The position numbers and the translations under genes were made by a program. A stretch of 48,773 nt of DNA from Neobacillus vireti (GTDB lineage: Bacteria; Bacillota; Bacilli; Bacillales; Cytobacillaceae): the NCBI RefSeq assembly GCF_001026695.1, contig NZ_LDNB01000023.1, positions 38,730 through 87,502 of the forward strand. Reading direction: 5' to 3'. The notes under the pieces are model-generated. The model searched no databases. It saw only the letters and a program-made list of their open reading frames with translations, and was not told the origin of the DNA. This document shows, piece by piece, positions 8,084-16,485 of this stretch. Numbering within the stretch: the stretch's first letter is position 1; each line of letters opens with the position of its first letter.

Positions 8084-9532
8084 GTGTTTAACGATTTTAA
8101 GCTTATAGATGGCCGTCCTGTCTATATTCAACTGAAAGAATATTTGAAAAGAATGATTACGAACGGGCACTTGCTTGAGAACCAGAAGCTTCCATCCACC
8201 CGTGAACTTAGCACTTACCTATCAGTAAGCCGAAATACCGTTTTAACCGCTTATGCAGATTTGGAACAGGAAGGTCTTATTTATGCGGTAAAAGGAAAAG
8301 GAAACTTTGTTAGTCAAGTGGAGACCTTCAACGCCCCATCGATCCAATTGAATTGGAAAGATAAAATCAATGGGCAGACGCATTTGGCAGATGAATTGGA
8401 CCTAATGAAGCATGGTGTACGCTGGAATCACGATATGATTTCCTTTAATAGTATCGCCCCTGATGAAAAGCTTTTTGATGTAGAAAATTTTAAAAGAGCC
8501 TTCTTAAATCGGATGGCCATTGAAGGAAACATCGTTCTCAACTATGGTTATGCCAGAGGCTATAAACCACTGATCGAATACTTGCTTCATTATATGGAAG
8601 TTAAAGGTGTTGACATTAGAAATAAAGATATTTTGATTACCAATGGATTCACGGAAGGTTTAGATCTCCTATTATCCTCTATTCATAAAAAGAATGGACG
8701 TATTCTTTGTGAGAATCCAACCCATCATACTGCGCTAAAGCTGTTTCGATTACATGGCTTTGAAATCGAAGGAATTGATATGGAAGATGATGGTATCGAT
8801 GTTTCTAAGCTTGAATCGTCTTTATCAAAAAAGGAATATGATTTTGCCTACTTAATCCCGTCCTATCATAATCCAACCGGAATCGTTACGTCCTCAGAGA
8901 AGCGAAAGGAGATTATGAACCTTTTTTCTGCTTATCAACTACCTATCGTTGAAGATGGATTTAATGAAGAATTACGGTATTCAGGATCACATCTGGCGCC
9001 GTTGGCTGCCTTTGCAGGAGCTGGTAACAATGTCATTTATCTTAGCAGCTTCTCTAAAATTCTATTTCCCGGCTTACGCGTGGGCTGGATTTTAGCAGAC
9101 AAGGATTTGATATATTACTTGGAAAGTATGAAAAGAGCTCGTACCATTCATACATCTACCTTAGATCAAGCGGTGTTATTCCAATATTTAAATGACGGCT
9201 GCTTTGAGAAATATCTAAAAAAAGCTAAATCAGTTTATAAGAAAAAATATGAATTAGCTGTTCATTCCTGCCTACAAGCGATTCCTTATAAACGAATAAC
9301 AGGTGATGGCGGACTTCATCTTTTTTTGCAACTTGAGAATAACATCGATTCACGAAGTCTTTTAGAAAAATGCTCTCAAAAGGGTGTTGTTTTTTTGCCG
9401 GGTGATGTTTTTTACACGGACGATAGTGGAAAGGACACGTTACGGTTAGGATTTTCTAGGCTGAAAGAAAGAGAGATTACTCAGGGTATTAAAATCATAG
9501 GTGACACATTAAGAAATGATTTTGGAGGTTAA
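8084..9532 (+). CDS. ddlR: MocR/GabR-type regulator of ddl (DdlR-like)
   Basis: Transcription factor fusing a GntR winged helix-turn-helix (about 1-75: GRPVYIQLKEYLKR, LPSTRELSTYLSVSRNTV) to a fold-type I aminotransferase domain with a probable PLP lysine in SSFSK at residue 325. The start is placed at GTG 8084 (482 residues), because GGAAAGGGG lies just upstream and the HTH starts normally from there; an ATG at 7982 gives 34 extra unlikely residues. The gene carries the ribosome site of ddl at its 3' end. A MocR protein called DdlR activates ddl in Brevibacillus; the same order suggests the same job here. The regulatory link is inference from that precedent. Confidence 0.82.
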   Translation: MFNDFKLIDGRPVYIQLKEYLKRMITNGHLLENQKLPSTRELSTYLSVSRNTVLTAYADLEQEGLIYAVKGKGNFVSQVETFNAPSIQLNWKDKINGQTHLADELDLMKHGVRWNHDMISFNSIAPDEKLFDVENFKRAFLNRMAIEGNIVLNYGYARGYKPLIEYLLHYMEVKGVDIRNKDILITNGFTEGLDLLLSSIHKKNGRILCENPTHHTALKLFRLHGFEIEGIDMEDDGIDVSKLESSLSKKEYDFAYLIPSYHNPTGIVTSSEKRKEIMNLFSAYQLPIVEDGFNEELRYSGSHLAPLAAFAGAGNNVIYLSSFSKILFPGLRVGWILADKDLIYYLESMKRARTIHTSTLDQAVLFQYLNDGCFEKYLKKAKSVYKKKYELAVHSCLQAIPYKRITGDGGLHLFLQLENNIDSRSLLEKCSQKGVVFLPGDVFYTDDSGKDTLRLGFSRLKEREITQGIKIIGDTLRNDFGG

Positions 9533-9536
9533 GAAA

Positions 9537-10463
9537 ATGAAGGTTGGCGTAATTATGGGAGGCGTTTCCTCCGAGAAACAAGTTTCACTCATGACAGGTG
9601 AAGAAATGATTGCGAATTTAAATAAAAATAAATATGAAATTGCCCCAATTCAAATAGATAACAAGGAAGATTTGACAGATAAGGTCAAAAACCTCGATGT
9701 TGCATTACTTGCACTTCATGGGAAATACGGCGAAGACGGTACCGTTCAAGGCACCCTTGAAACCCTTGGTATTCCTTATACAGGGAGTGGGGTACTGTCC
9801 AGCAGCTTATGCATGGATAAGAATATCTCAAAGAAAATCATCCGGTATGAAGGTGTGCAGACACCGGATTGGATTCACCTTACCAACATTGAAGAACTTA
9901 ATTTGGATGAACTAGACAAGATGGGGTACCCAGTAGTGGTGAAACCTAATTCGGGTGGTTCGAGTGTAGGCGTAAAAATAGTTAATAATCCAGATACGAT
10001 AAAGTCTTCAATTGCTGAAGTATTTAAATGGGATGCTGAAGTGATTATTGAAAAGTATGTAAAAGGGGAAGAAATCACGTGTTCTATGCTAGATGGAGAG
10101 CTCTTGCCTATTGTTTCTATTCGTCATAAAGCGGAGTTTTTTGATTATACTTCCAAATATGATGATGCCGCGACAATTGAAGAGGTGGTCGAACTTTCGT
10201 CTGAAACATATGAAAAAGTTGCTTATGCTGCATTGACCTCCTATAAAGCATTGAAATGCAGCGTTTATGCCCGCATCGATATGATGATTCAAAACGGTAA
10301 CCCTTATGTCATAGAGGTTAATTCATTACCTGGGATGACGAAGAATAGCCTGCTGCCAAAAAGTGCTGCATCAGCTGGGATCCCTTATAGTGAATTACTT
10401 GACTTGATTATAGAAAACTCCCTAAAAGTGAGAGCGATTGAAGGGATGAACAATAGATTATAA
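9537..10463 (+). CDS. ddl: D-alanine--D-alanine ligase
   Basis: ATP-dependent synthesis of the D-Ala-D-Ala dipeptide for peptidoglycan precursors; cytoplasmic. It is a 308-residue ATP-grasp enzyme, the short Ddl form. Visible motifs are the N-terminal GVSSEKQVSL, LHGKYGEDGTVQG, the glycine-rich PNSGGSSVG loop and the C-terminal VIEVNSLPGMTKNS metal/phosphate site. The start at 9537 is preferred over an in-frame upstream ATG (9516) because TTGGAGG (9521-9527) precedes it. It begins 4 bases after the ddlR stop, so the two are translationally close and probably one transcript. A terminator follows. Confidence 0.93.
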   Translation: MKVGVIMGGVSSEKQVSLMTGEEMIANLNKNKYEIAPIQIDNKEDLTDKVKNLDVALLALHGKYGEDGTVQGTLETLGIPYTGSGVLSSSLCMDKNISKKIIRYEGVQTPDWIHLTNIEELNLDELDKMGYPVVVKPNSGGSSVGVKIVNNPDTIKSSIAEVFKWDAEVIIEKYVKGEEITCSMLDGELLPIVSIRHKAEFFDYTSKYDDAATIEEVVELSSETYEKVAYAALTSYKALKCSVYARIDMMIQNGNPYVIEVNSLPGMTKNSLLPKSAASAGIPYSELLDLIIENSLKVRAIEGMNNRL

Positions 10464-10493
10464 AGAATGCGAGACTAATGAAAAGGCGCATTT

Positions 10494-10525
10494 AGACTCC
10501 AGCTTGGGGCTGGAGTCTATTGTTT
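10494..10525 (+). terminator. Terminator of ddlR-ddl
   Basis: AGACTCCAGC (10494-10503) pairs with GCTGGAGTCT (10509-10518), then ATTGTTT. It lies between the convergent ddl and SDR genes. Confidence 0.8.
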
Positions 10526-10572
10526 AGGTTCAAGTATTTTGTCCTTCTTTTATTAATTGAAAAGATGACTTT

Positions 10573-11322
10573 CTATTCCTCATAAATCATCTTCCTCGTC
10601 ATTCCACCATCTACGACAAGGTTAATCCCGGTAACAAAATCATTCTCTTTAGCTGTTAAATAAAGACAAGCCCGTGCGATATCATCAGGTTTTCCAACAC
10701 GCTTTGATAGATGCTGCTCATGATCCAGGGCGCTTAATTTTGTATAATCACCAGTTTCAATCCAACCTGGAGAAATGGCGTTAACTGTAATTCGATCTTT
10801 GCTAAACGAGGCGGCAAGCGCATGTGTAATCGCCACGATTCCGCCTTTTGTAGCTGCATAAGATTCTGAATTAGGCTCAGACATGATGGCTCTTGTGGAG
10901 GCAATATTTACAATCGAACCGCCTTCCTTGTTAAGGCGCATATATTTTGCTGCTTCACGTGACCCGAGGAACACACTTCTTAAGTTTGTGTTAATGATGT
11001 CATCCCATTCATCAATTGATACTTCATAGGGAGACTTGAATAAACCTTTGCCTGCATTATTAATTAAAATATCTATCTGACCGTATGTTTGATTGGTTAT
11101 TTCCATTAATCGCTCAATATCTGTTTCCAGTTTTACATCTGTTTGGATAAAAAGTGCTTCGCCACCCTGTTCTTTAATCATCCCTACTGTTTGAGTACCT
11201 GCTTTTTCATCTATATCTGCTAAAACGACATTAGCCCCTTTTTCTGCATAAAGAAAAGCAATTCCTCTTCCAATTCCATTTCCTGCCCCTGTTATGACCA
11301 CTGTTTTATTAGAAAAATCCAT
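10573..11322 (-). CDS. SDR family NAD(P)-dependent oxidoreductase
   Basis: A 249-residue classical short-chain dehydrogenase. The nucleotide-binding TGAGNGIGRG is at 11-20, NNAG near 88-91, and the catalytic triad Ser142, Tyr155 and Lys159 (YAATK) is complete. The C-terminal SPGWIETG and VVDGGMT are typical. An acidic residue after the second strand (LADID) suggests NAD preference. The substrate is unknown. The start is an ATG with AAAGGATG upstream. It is monocistronic, convergent with ddl and divergent from the ABC operon. Confidence 0.85.
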   Translation of the reverse strand: MDFSNKTVVITGAGNGIGRGIAFLYAEKGANVVLADIDEKAGTQTVGMIKEQGGEALFIQTDVKLETDIERLMEITNQTYGQIDILINNAGKGLFKSPYEVSIDEWDDIINTNLRSVFLGSREAAKYMRLNKEGGSIVNIASTRAIMSEPNSESYAATKGGIVAITHALAASFSKDRITVNAISPGWIETGDYTKLSALDHEQHLSKRVGKPDDIARACLYLTAKENDFVTGINLVVDGGMTRKMIYEE

Positions 11323-11430
11323 TGTATTTCCACATCCTTTATAAAATACATTACATCTTCCTATTTATAAAAATAACACAAAAGAGGAACAAGGAGGAGA
11401 AGGGATAGGAATATTTCTGGAAATAAATAG

Positions 11431-11473
11431 TTGCATTTTCAAACGTACCAGTGTACCATTAAGGTAATACACT
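11431..11473 (+). promoter_or_regulatory. Promoter and GntR operator of the ABC operon
   Basis: TTGCAT (11431-11436), a 17-bp spacer and TACCAT (11454-11459). The inverted repeat AGTGTA (11450-11455) ... TACACT (11468-11473) covers the -10 box. YtrA-type GntR repressors use GTGTA/TACAC-like sites, so autorepression by the operon's second gene is likely. Confidence 0.65.
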
Positions 11474-11495
11474 AGAAGTAAAGGAGGAGGATAAT

Positions 11496-12236
11496 TTGAT
11501 CAAAGGACAATTGTATCTGGAATGGCTGAAACAGCGTGAAAGGGTAATCACAACCTTTGTCATCATTGTTTTGCTTGGAATCGGGCTATCGGTGATTAGT
11601 TATGTGAGCCAGGTTAGCTTCGTTAGTGATTTTCTGAGATATTACATTTATTTTTGGTTCAATTTATTGCCATTTCTAGTTGTCGTTCCACTGTTTATCA
11701 TGCTAGAGAAGGACTTGAAAGATCGGCATATTTGGCTTTACACACAAGCTTCGCTTCGGCAGCTCTTACATTTAAAAGTACTATTTTTATTTCTTGTCTG
11801 TACGATATTCATTGTTTTCCTGTGTATCGTTGGATTAATTTGTGAATTCATCGTTCAAAACGCAAGCCTTCATTCGATGATAATGCCTTATGTCATGCTC
11901 AGCCTCATCGCACTTTTTAAAGTGGTCGTTATACAGCTATTATTTTTACTCATTTGGAGTCTTTCTCAAGCGGTTACAGTCTATTCGCAAACCTTAGGAC
12001 TGTTTGTTATCCCAGTCATGTATGTACTCTCGATCATCGGATATTCGAATTATTATGATTTACTTCAAGTCGGAGCAGTGCCACTTCATATTAGCGGCAT
12101 CATCATCCAAAGTGATTCGCTGTCATTATATTTGTTGGAAGACGCTTACATGGGTGAAGTGTTTGCAGGGGTGTTCATCATGGCCCTAAGTTTATTCCTG
12201 TCCGCCAGACTTTTAAAAAAGAAGGTCGGTGATTAA
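11496..12236 (+). CDS. ABC-2 type membrane protein of a GntR-linked operon
   Basis: A 246-residue integral membrane protein with about six hydrophobic segments (first about 17-40, last about 218-238), probably the permease partner of the ATPase two genes downstream. It starts at TTG 11496 behind AAAGGAGGAGG. Its stop abuts the ATG of the GntR gene. No specific family motif was recognised beyond the ABC-2-like layout. The substrate is unknown; related GntR-ABC operons (Ytr, Bcr-like) respond to cell-wall antibiotics, which is only a hint. Confidence 0.7.
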   Translation: MIKGQLYLEWLKQRERVITTFVIIVLLGIGLSVISYVSQVSFVSDFLRYYIYFWFNLLPFLVVVPLFIMLEKDLKDRHIWLYTQASLRQLLHLKVLFLFLVCTIFIVFLCIVGLICEFIVQNASLHSMIMPYVMLSLIALFKVVVIQLLFLLIWSLSQAVTVYSQTLGLFVIPVMYVLSIIGYSNYYDLLQVGAVPLHISGIIIQSDSLSLYLLEDAYMGEVFAGVFIMALSLFLSARLLKKKVGD

Positions 12237-12599
12237 ATGGGCATCGATTTTGAAAAAGACCGGCCAATTTATCTGCAATTAGTGGAAAGAATTTGTGGCG
12301 AGCTTGTGAGCGGCTCCCGGAAGCCGGGGGATAAACTGCCATCCGTCCGTGAATTCGCGCTGGAAGTTGGCGTTAATACGAATACGGTGCAAAATGTCTA
12401 CAAGCAGCTTGAACAAATGGAGTTAACGGAAACGAAGCGAGGTCAGGGCACTTTTATTACACCCGATTCTTCAAAAATAAGCTCCATGCGGGAAGAGTTA
12501 AAGGAGCAGCTGATTGACCGTTTTTTGAACAATGTGGAAATGATGGGATTTACCCAGGGTGAAGTACTGCAGACGTTAAAAGAAAGGAGTGAAAGATGA
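12237..12599 (+). CDS. GntR family repressor, YtrA-like
   Basis: A 120-residue regulator with an N-terminal winged helix (DRPIYLQLVERI, DKLPSVREFALEVGVNTNTVQ, RGQGTFI; about 7-75) and a short helical C-terminal dimerisation region of about 45 residues. This is the YtrA subfamily size, with no ligand domain. It starts directly after the preceding stop, and its own TGA is followed at once by the GTG of the ATPase. It probably represses its own operon through AGTGTA-N12-TACACT at the promoter. The inducer is unknown. Confidence 0.85.
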   Translation: MGIDFEKDRPIYLQLVERICGELVSGSRKPGDKLPSVREFALEVGVNTNTVQNVYKQLEQMELTETKRGQGTFITPDSSKISSMREELKEQLIDRFLNNVEMMGFTQGEVLQTLKERSER

Positions 12600-13313
12600 G
12601 TGCTAGAGGTGAAAAATCTCCAATTCCACTATCATAAGCAACCAGTGCTTCAAAACGTCAATGTTCAAATTGAACTAGGGAAAATCATTGCCCTTGTCGG
12701 CGAAAACGGAAGTGGTAAATCAACATTCCTAAAGCTGCTGGCAAACTTGTTACAGCCATCAAGCGGTCAAGTCTTATTGAACGGTTCAGAAACGACAAGA
12801 GCATCACTGGCAGCAATTGCATTTATGTCTGATGATCAACACTATTATTCATATCTTACCGGGGATCAGTTGTTTACCTTTTTTGACACACAATTTCATG
12901 ATTTTCAGAAGGCAAAAGCGCAGGATATTGCTAATTGCTTGCGGATTGATTTAACAAAAAAAATTTCGACGATGAGCAAGGGGAACATAAGCCGCTTAAA
13001 ACTCGCTGCCGCCTTTGGAAGAGATGTGAGCTATTATCTGCTTGATGAGCCGTTTTCAGGACTCGATCCGCTCGTTCGCGAAGATGTAGTAAAAAGCTTG
13101 ATTCAATTTGTTGATTTAGAAAAGGGGACAATACTGATGAGTACGCATGAAATTGACGATGTATCAAGAATCATAGACGAAATCATGGTTTTGAAGGACG
13201 GAAAGATCATCGCTCATGAAAATGTAGATGATGTTCACAGTGTTCATGGAATGGAAGCAAAGGAATGGTTTACATCATTTTATAAAAATAAGGGGAGAAC
13301 TGAGGATGAATAA
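12600..13313 (+). CDS. ABC transporter ATP-binding protein
   Basis: A 237-residue ATPase of the BcrA/YtrB type. Walker A GENGSGKST is at 34-42, Walker B is YYLLDEPFSGLDP, and the switch histidine is in STHEIDD. The signature motif is MSKGN instead of LSGGQ, a departure also seen in some YtrB/NatA-like proteins. The GTG start at 12600 directly follows the GntR stop, with AAAGGAG inside the GntR end. The next small gene overlaps its 3' end by 8 bases. It powers the membrane protein encoded at 11496; the substrate is unknown. Confidence 0.85.
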   Translation: MLEVKNLQFHYHKQPVLQNVNVQIELGKIIALVGENGSGKSTFLKLLANLLQPSSGQVLLNGSETTRASLAAIAFMSDDQHYYSYLTGDQLFTFFDTQFHDFQKAKAQDIANCLRIDLTKKISTMSKGNISRLKLAAAFGRDVSYYLLDEPFSGLDPLVREDVVKSLIQFVDLEKGTILMSTHEIDDVSRIIDEIMVLKDGKIIAHENVDDVHSVHGMEAKEWFTSFYKNKGRTEDE

Positions 13314-13479
13314 ATGGACAATTTCATTGGCTGTCTATGTAATTGTGTGCGTAATTGCAGTATTAAGCAAGTCGAGTGAAGGATATGATGTCTGGAGCTG
13401 GAAGCTGTTTATCGGGCAAGTATTTGCCATCCCAATTACGTTAATCGTATTTGCAACGCTCCACTTTAGAAGCAGATAA
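13306..13479 (+). CDS. Small two-helix membrane protein
   Basis: A 57-residue protein with two hydrophobic helices (about 5-22 and 33-52) joined by a short polar stretch. Start ATG 13306 has GGGGAG upstream and overlaps the ATPase stop by 8 bases, so it is the last gene of the GntR-ABC operon. No family recognised. It may be a small accessory subunit of the transporter. Confidence 0.65.
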   Translation: MNKWTISLAVYVIVCVIAVLSKSSEGYDVWSWKLFIGQVFAIPITLIVFATLHFRSR

Positions 13480-13482
13480 ACA

Positions 13483-13500
13483 GGGACTGTTCCTTGTCCC
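13483..13500. repeat. GGGAC..GTCCC intergenic hairpin
   Basis: GGGAC and GTCCC around an 8-nt loop, two bases past the preceding stop codon's end, with no U-run. Same family as the hairpin at 228-246. Confidence 0.5.
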
Positions 13501-13593
13501 AGTTACCCTCTCCAAATAAATAATCCGGGAATTTTCAATTAAAAGGTCATTCCTGTATAATAGAATCAAATTGTTTGGAAGGGGACCCTTAAA

Positions 13594-13980
13594 ATGCGTT
13601 ATTTGTTTATCTTAATCATTGCGATTCCTGCAGCAGATATAGGGTTACTCCTGTTTTCCGGAAAGGCAATTGGCGTTTGGCCAACATTCCTCCTCATTAT
13701 TTTGACCGGCGTAATTGGTGCGTATTTAGCGAAGAGAGAAGGATTACAAACGATTCGGAAGGCCCAAGCCCAGCTGCAAAACGGCCAAATTCCAGGTGAA
13801 GCGGTATTAGATGGAATTTGTATATTAGCAGGCGGAATACTTTTGCTATTACCGGGTTTCATAACAGACATTAGCGGCTTTTTGATGCTATTCCCGCCAA
13901 CAAGGCGCGTCTTTAAATTCTTAATGATTAATTCCCTAAGGAAAAAGATTCAAAGAGGGAATATAAAAATAATCAGATAA
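13594..13980 (+). CDS. fxsA: FxsA family membrane protein
   Basis: A 128-residue cytoplasmic-membrane protein. It has two N-terminal hydrophobic segments (1-20 and 26-48), a charged helix (REGLQTIRKAQAQLQNGQIP) and a third segment (about 72-103) with LLLPGFITDISGFLML, a signature of the FxsA family. FxsA relieves F-plasmid exclusion of phage T7 in E. coli; its role in Bacillus is unknown. Start ATG has GGAAGGGG upstream. It is monocistronic with a strong terminator. Confidence 0.85.
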   Translation: MRYLFILIIAIPAADIGLLLFSGKAIGVWPTFLLIILTGVIGAYLAKREGLQTIRKAQAQLQNGQIPGEAVLDGICILAGGILLLLPGFITDISGFLMLFPPTRRVFKFLMINSLRKKIQRGNIKIIR

Positions 13981-14019
13981 AAAACGTCAATTTTCTTAAT
14001 CGAGAGTTGACGTTTTTTT
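13978..14019 (+). terminator. Terminator of fxsA
   Basis: AAAACGTCAA (13981-13990) pairs with TTGACGTTTT (14008-14017), then T residues. The stop codon of fxsA is at its 5' edge. Confidence 0.85.
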
Positions 14020-14079
14020 ACTTTCTCCGTTTGTATATTTATTTTGAATGATTCTAATTTTATTTGAAGGGCATTCCAT

Positions 14080-14107
14080 TTGCTTTTCTTGTAAAAAATA
14101 ATATAAT
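14080..14107 (+). promoter_or_regulatory. Sigma-A promoter of metG
   Basis: TTGCTT (14080-14085), a 16-bp spacer and TATAAT (14102-14107), directly upstream of the T-box leader. Confidence 0.7.
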
Positions 14108-14124
14108 TGTTTATATATTTTGGA

Positions 14125-14405
14125 AACTAAAGGCTTTGAGAAGGAAAAGTAAATAGGGCAGTATTTAATAGAGAGCTTCCGATGGTGGAAAGGAAGTAAA
14201 TGAACCCTTTTGAAAATGACCTTTGAGCTTCGCACCGAACGCTTATGAGCTAGTAGGCTGCGACGGGGATGGCACTCGTTATTACAGCAGCAGTATCTCT
14301 TTTAAAAGACGTACTGATAGAGGCAAATAGTGTGAGCTATTTGTAAATGTAGGTGGTACCACGAGTAAACTCGTCCTAATCGTAATGATTAGGGCGTTTT
14401 TTTTA
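14125..14405 (+). promoter_or_regulatory. T-box leader of metG, Met specifier AUG
   Basis: The specifier ATG (14216-14218) in TGAAAATGACCTTTGAG, Stem I elements upstream (GAGAGCTTCCGATGGTGG), and the T-box AGGTGGTACCACG (14351-14363). The terminator is CGTCCTAATC (14372-14381) paired with GATTAGGGCG (14387-14396), then a T-run. The Met codon fits the downstream enzyme. In B. subtilis metG itself is not a classic T-box gene, so Met T-box control points to the second-type enzyme. Confidence 0.92.
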
Positions 14406-14428
14406 TTTATTTTTGGGAGGAATTAGAA

Positions 14429-16063
14429 ATGACAATCGTAATCGGAGGAGCATGGCCTTATGCCAATGGATCGTTGCATCTGGGCCATATTGCGGCATTA
14501 TTGCCAGGTGATATTTTAGCAAGGTATTACAGACAAAAAGGAGAAAAAGTCATTTACGTTTCAGGAAGTGATTGTAATGGCACACCAATCTCGATTCGGG
14601 CTAATCAGGAACATACAACAACAGAGGTCATCGCCAACCGATACCATAAGGAGTTTAATGAGTGTTTTAGGAAATTAGGTTTTACCTATGACCTTTACAC
14701 AAGAACAGATGCTAAACATCATCATGAATCCGTTCAAAAGATATTTTTACAACTATTGGAAAATGGCTATTTATATCCGAAAAAGATTGAACAAGCGTAT
14801 TGTGAGCATGATAAGCAATTTTTACCGGATCGTTTTGTCGAGGGAATTTGTCCAAATTGCGGTGCAAAGGCGAGAGGCGACCAGTGTGATAACTGTTCGA
14901 AAATTCTCGACCCGCTGGATTTACTAGAAAAACGATGTAAAATTTGCGGAAATGAGCCAGTAATTAAGGAAACGGAGCATTTTTATTTTGCTTTTAGTCA
15001 ATTTCAACAGGAGTTAGAGGACTTCGTCGGCAAAGCAGATGAGGAACATCGCTGGCGGGAAAATGCAGTGGCGTTAACGAAAAGATATCTGCAAGAAGGC
15101 GTTCCAGATAGAGCCGTTACGCGGGACTTACCGAATGGTGTAGATGTTCCTGTTGCCGGTTTTGAGGGGAAGAAAATATATGTCTGGATTGAAGCTGTTG
15201 CAGGATATTTAACCACCAGTATAGAATGGGCTAAACAAAATGGTAAAAGTATTGAACAGTTATGGAACGAAGACACAATTTCTTATTACATCCACGGGAA
15301 GGATAATATTCCATTCCATACGGTTATTTGGCCCGCTGTTTTGATGGGTATTAGGAGCAAAGCATTGCCGACACATATTATTTCGAATGAATATTTAACA
15401 TTGGAGAAAAGAAAGTTATCAACGAGCCAAAATTGGGCAGTATGGGTTCCGTATATTTTAAGCAAATATGATCCCGATTCCATTCGCTACTTTTTAACCA
15501 CTAATGCTCCGGAAAATCGCGATACCGATTTCTCATGGCGTGAATTTATCTATAGCCACAACGGAGAGCTGCTCGGTGCCTATGGAAATTTTGTTAATCG
15601 CACGTTAAAGTTTATTGAAAAATCGTTTGGGGGCAACATACCGCAAGTTGAAGTTGAAACGGAGATTAAGAATAATACGATTGAACTTTTCAACACTACT
15701 GGTACGTTAATTGAAAAAGGTCATTTTAAACAAGCTCTAGAGGGGATTTTTCAATATATTCGTGGTGCGAACCGTTATTTTGATGAACAACAGCCATGGA
15801 TTCAAGTAAAGGATAATCCTATTAAAGGTGATGTTACGTTAGCAACCTGTACGTATATCATTGCGAATTTAGCCCAATTACTTCAGCCATTTTTGCCCTA
15901 TTCTTCAGAGAAGATTCGAAAAATGTTAGGTGTATCGGCAGTAGAATGGCATGAACAAACACAACTGCCAAGTAACGTAGAATCCGTATTACCATTGTTT
16001 GAACGCTTAGATATACAGTTGATTGAAGAAGAATATAATTATTTGGTTCATTCATCTAAGTGA
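14429..16063 (+). CDS. metG: Methionyl-tRNA synthetase, second type (MetRS2)
   Basis: Charges tRNA-Met in the cytoplasm. It has 544 residues against about 660 for the housekeeping Bacillus enzyme, and lacks the C-terminal tRNA-binding (EMAP-like) domain. HLGH is at 17-20. Zinc-finger cysteines are seen in CPNCGAKARGDQCDNC and CKICG (about 141-172). The KMSKS loop reads KLSTS (329-333), followed by QNWAVW. These features match the divergent MetRS2 class that resists the inhibitor REP8839 in other Firmicutes. The GGGAGG site and ATG are unambiguous. Transcription is through the Met T-box. A housekeeping metG is expected elsewhere. Confidence 0.9.
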   Translation: MTIVIGGAWPYANGSLHLGHIAALLPGDILARYYRQKGEKVIYVSGSDCNGTPISIRANQEHTTTEVIANRYHKEFNECFRKLGFTYDLYTRTDAKHHHESVQKIFLQLLENGYLYPKKIEQAYCEHDKQFLPDRFVEGICPNCGAKARGDQCDNCSKILDPLDLLEKRCKICGNEPVIKETEHFYFAFSQFQQELEDFVGKADEEHRWRENAVALTKRYLQEGVPDRAVTRDLPNGVDVPVAGFEGKKIYVWIEAVAGYLTTSIEWAKQNGKSIEQLWNEDTISYYIHGKDNIPFHTVIWPAVLMGIRSKALPTHIISNEYLTLEKRKLSTSQNWAVWVPYILSKYDPDSIRYFLTTNAPENRDTDFSWREFIYSHNGELLGAYGNFVNRTLKFIEKSFGGNIPQVEVETEIKNNTIELFNTTGTLIEKGHFKQALEGIFQYIRGANRYFDEQQPWIQVKDNPIKGDVTLATCTYIIANLAQLLQPFLPYSSEKIRKMLGVSAVEWHEQTQLPSNVESVLPLFERLDIQLIEEEYNYLVHSSK

Positions 16064-16085
16064 TAAAAGCTAAACGATTCCTATT

Positions 16086-16123
16086 GACCGTTTAAACCAA
16101 CTTTCGGGGCAAACGGTCTTTTT
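16086..16123 (+). terminator. Terminator of metG, in phase with array C
   Basis: GACCGTTT (16086-16093) pairs with AAACGGTC (16111-16118) over a 17-nt loop, then TTTTT. GGTC at 16115-16118 lies exactly 52 bp before the matching GGTC of the next repeat unit, so the terminator is also unit 1 of the array. Confidence 0.75.
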
Positions 16124-16335
16124 CACCAATTCATAAAGCCCGAGCCGATCAATTTTTGAGTCAGATGGTCATTATAACCGGCTCATAAGGCCCGAACCAT
16201 CCAATTTTCAAGTCAGATGGTCGTTATAAACAGTTCATAAAGCCCGAGCCAATCGATTTTTGAGTCAGATGGTCGTTATAACCGGTTCATAAAGCCTAGT
16301 CCATCCAATTTTCAAGTGATATGGTCGTTATAGAA
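16086..16335. repeat. 52-bp period hairpin repeat array C
   Basis: Five units. AGTCAGATGG recurs at 16159, 16211 and 16263 and as AGTGATATGG at 16315, each 52 bp apart; the metG terminator is one period earlier. Units pair ACCATC with GATGGT around about 13 nt and share TTCATAAAGCCCGA. From 16336 to 16485 I see nothing else recognisable. Confidence 0.85.
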
Positions 16336-16485
16336 ATGATGAGGTATTTAATAATAGATTAACAAGGTAACGATGTGGCGATGCGCAATTCCTTAAAAAG
16401 GATATGGAAGATTGTGTTAAAGTGGATATGGATACTTTTTGAGGGCGGACTAACGAAATCATTATGATTGAGAGGAATGAACGAT

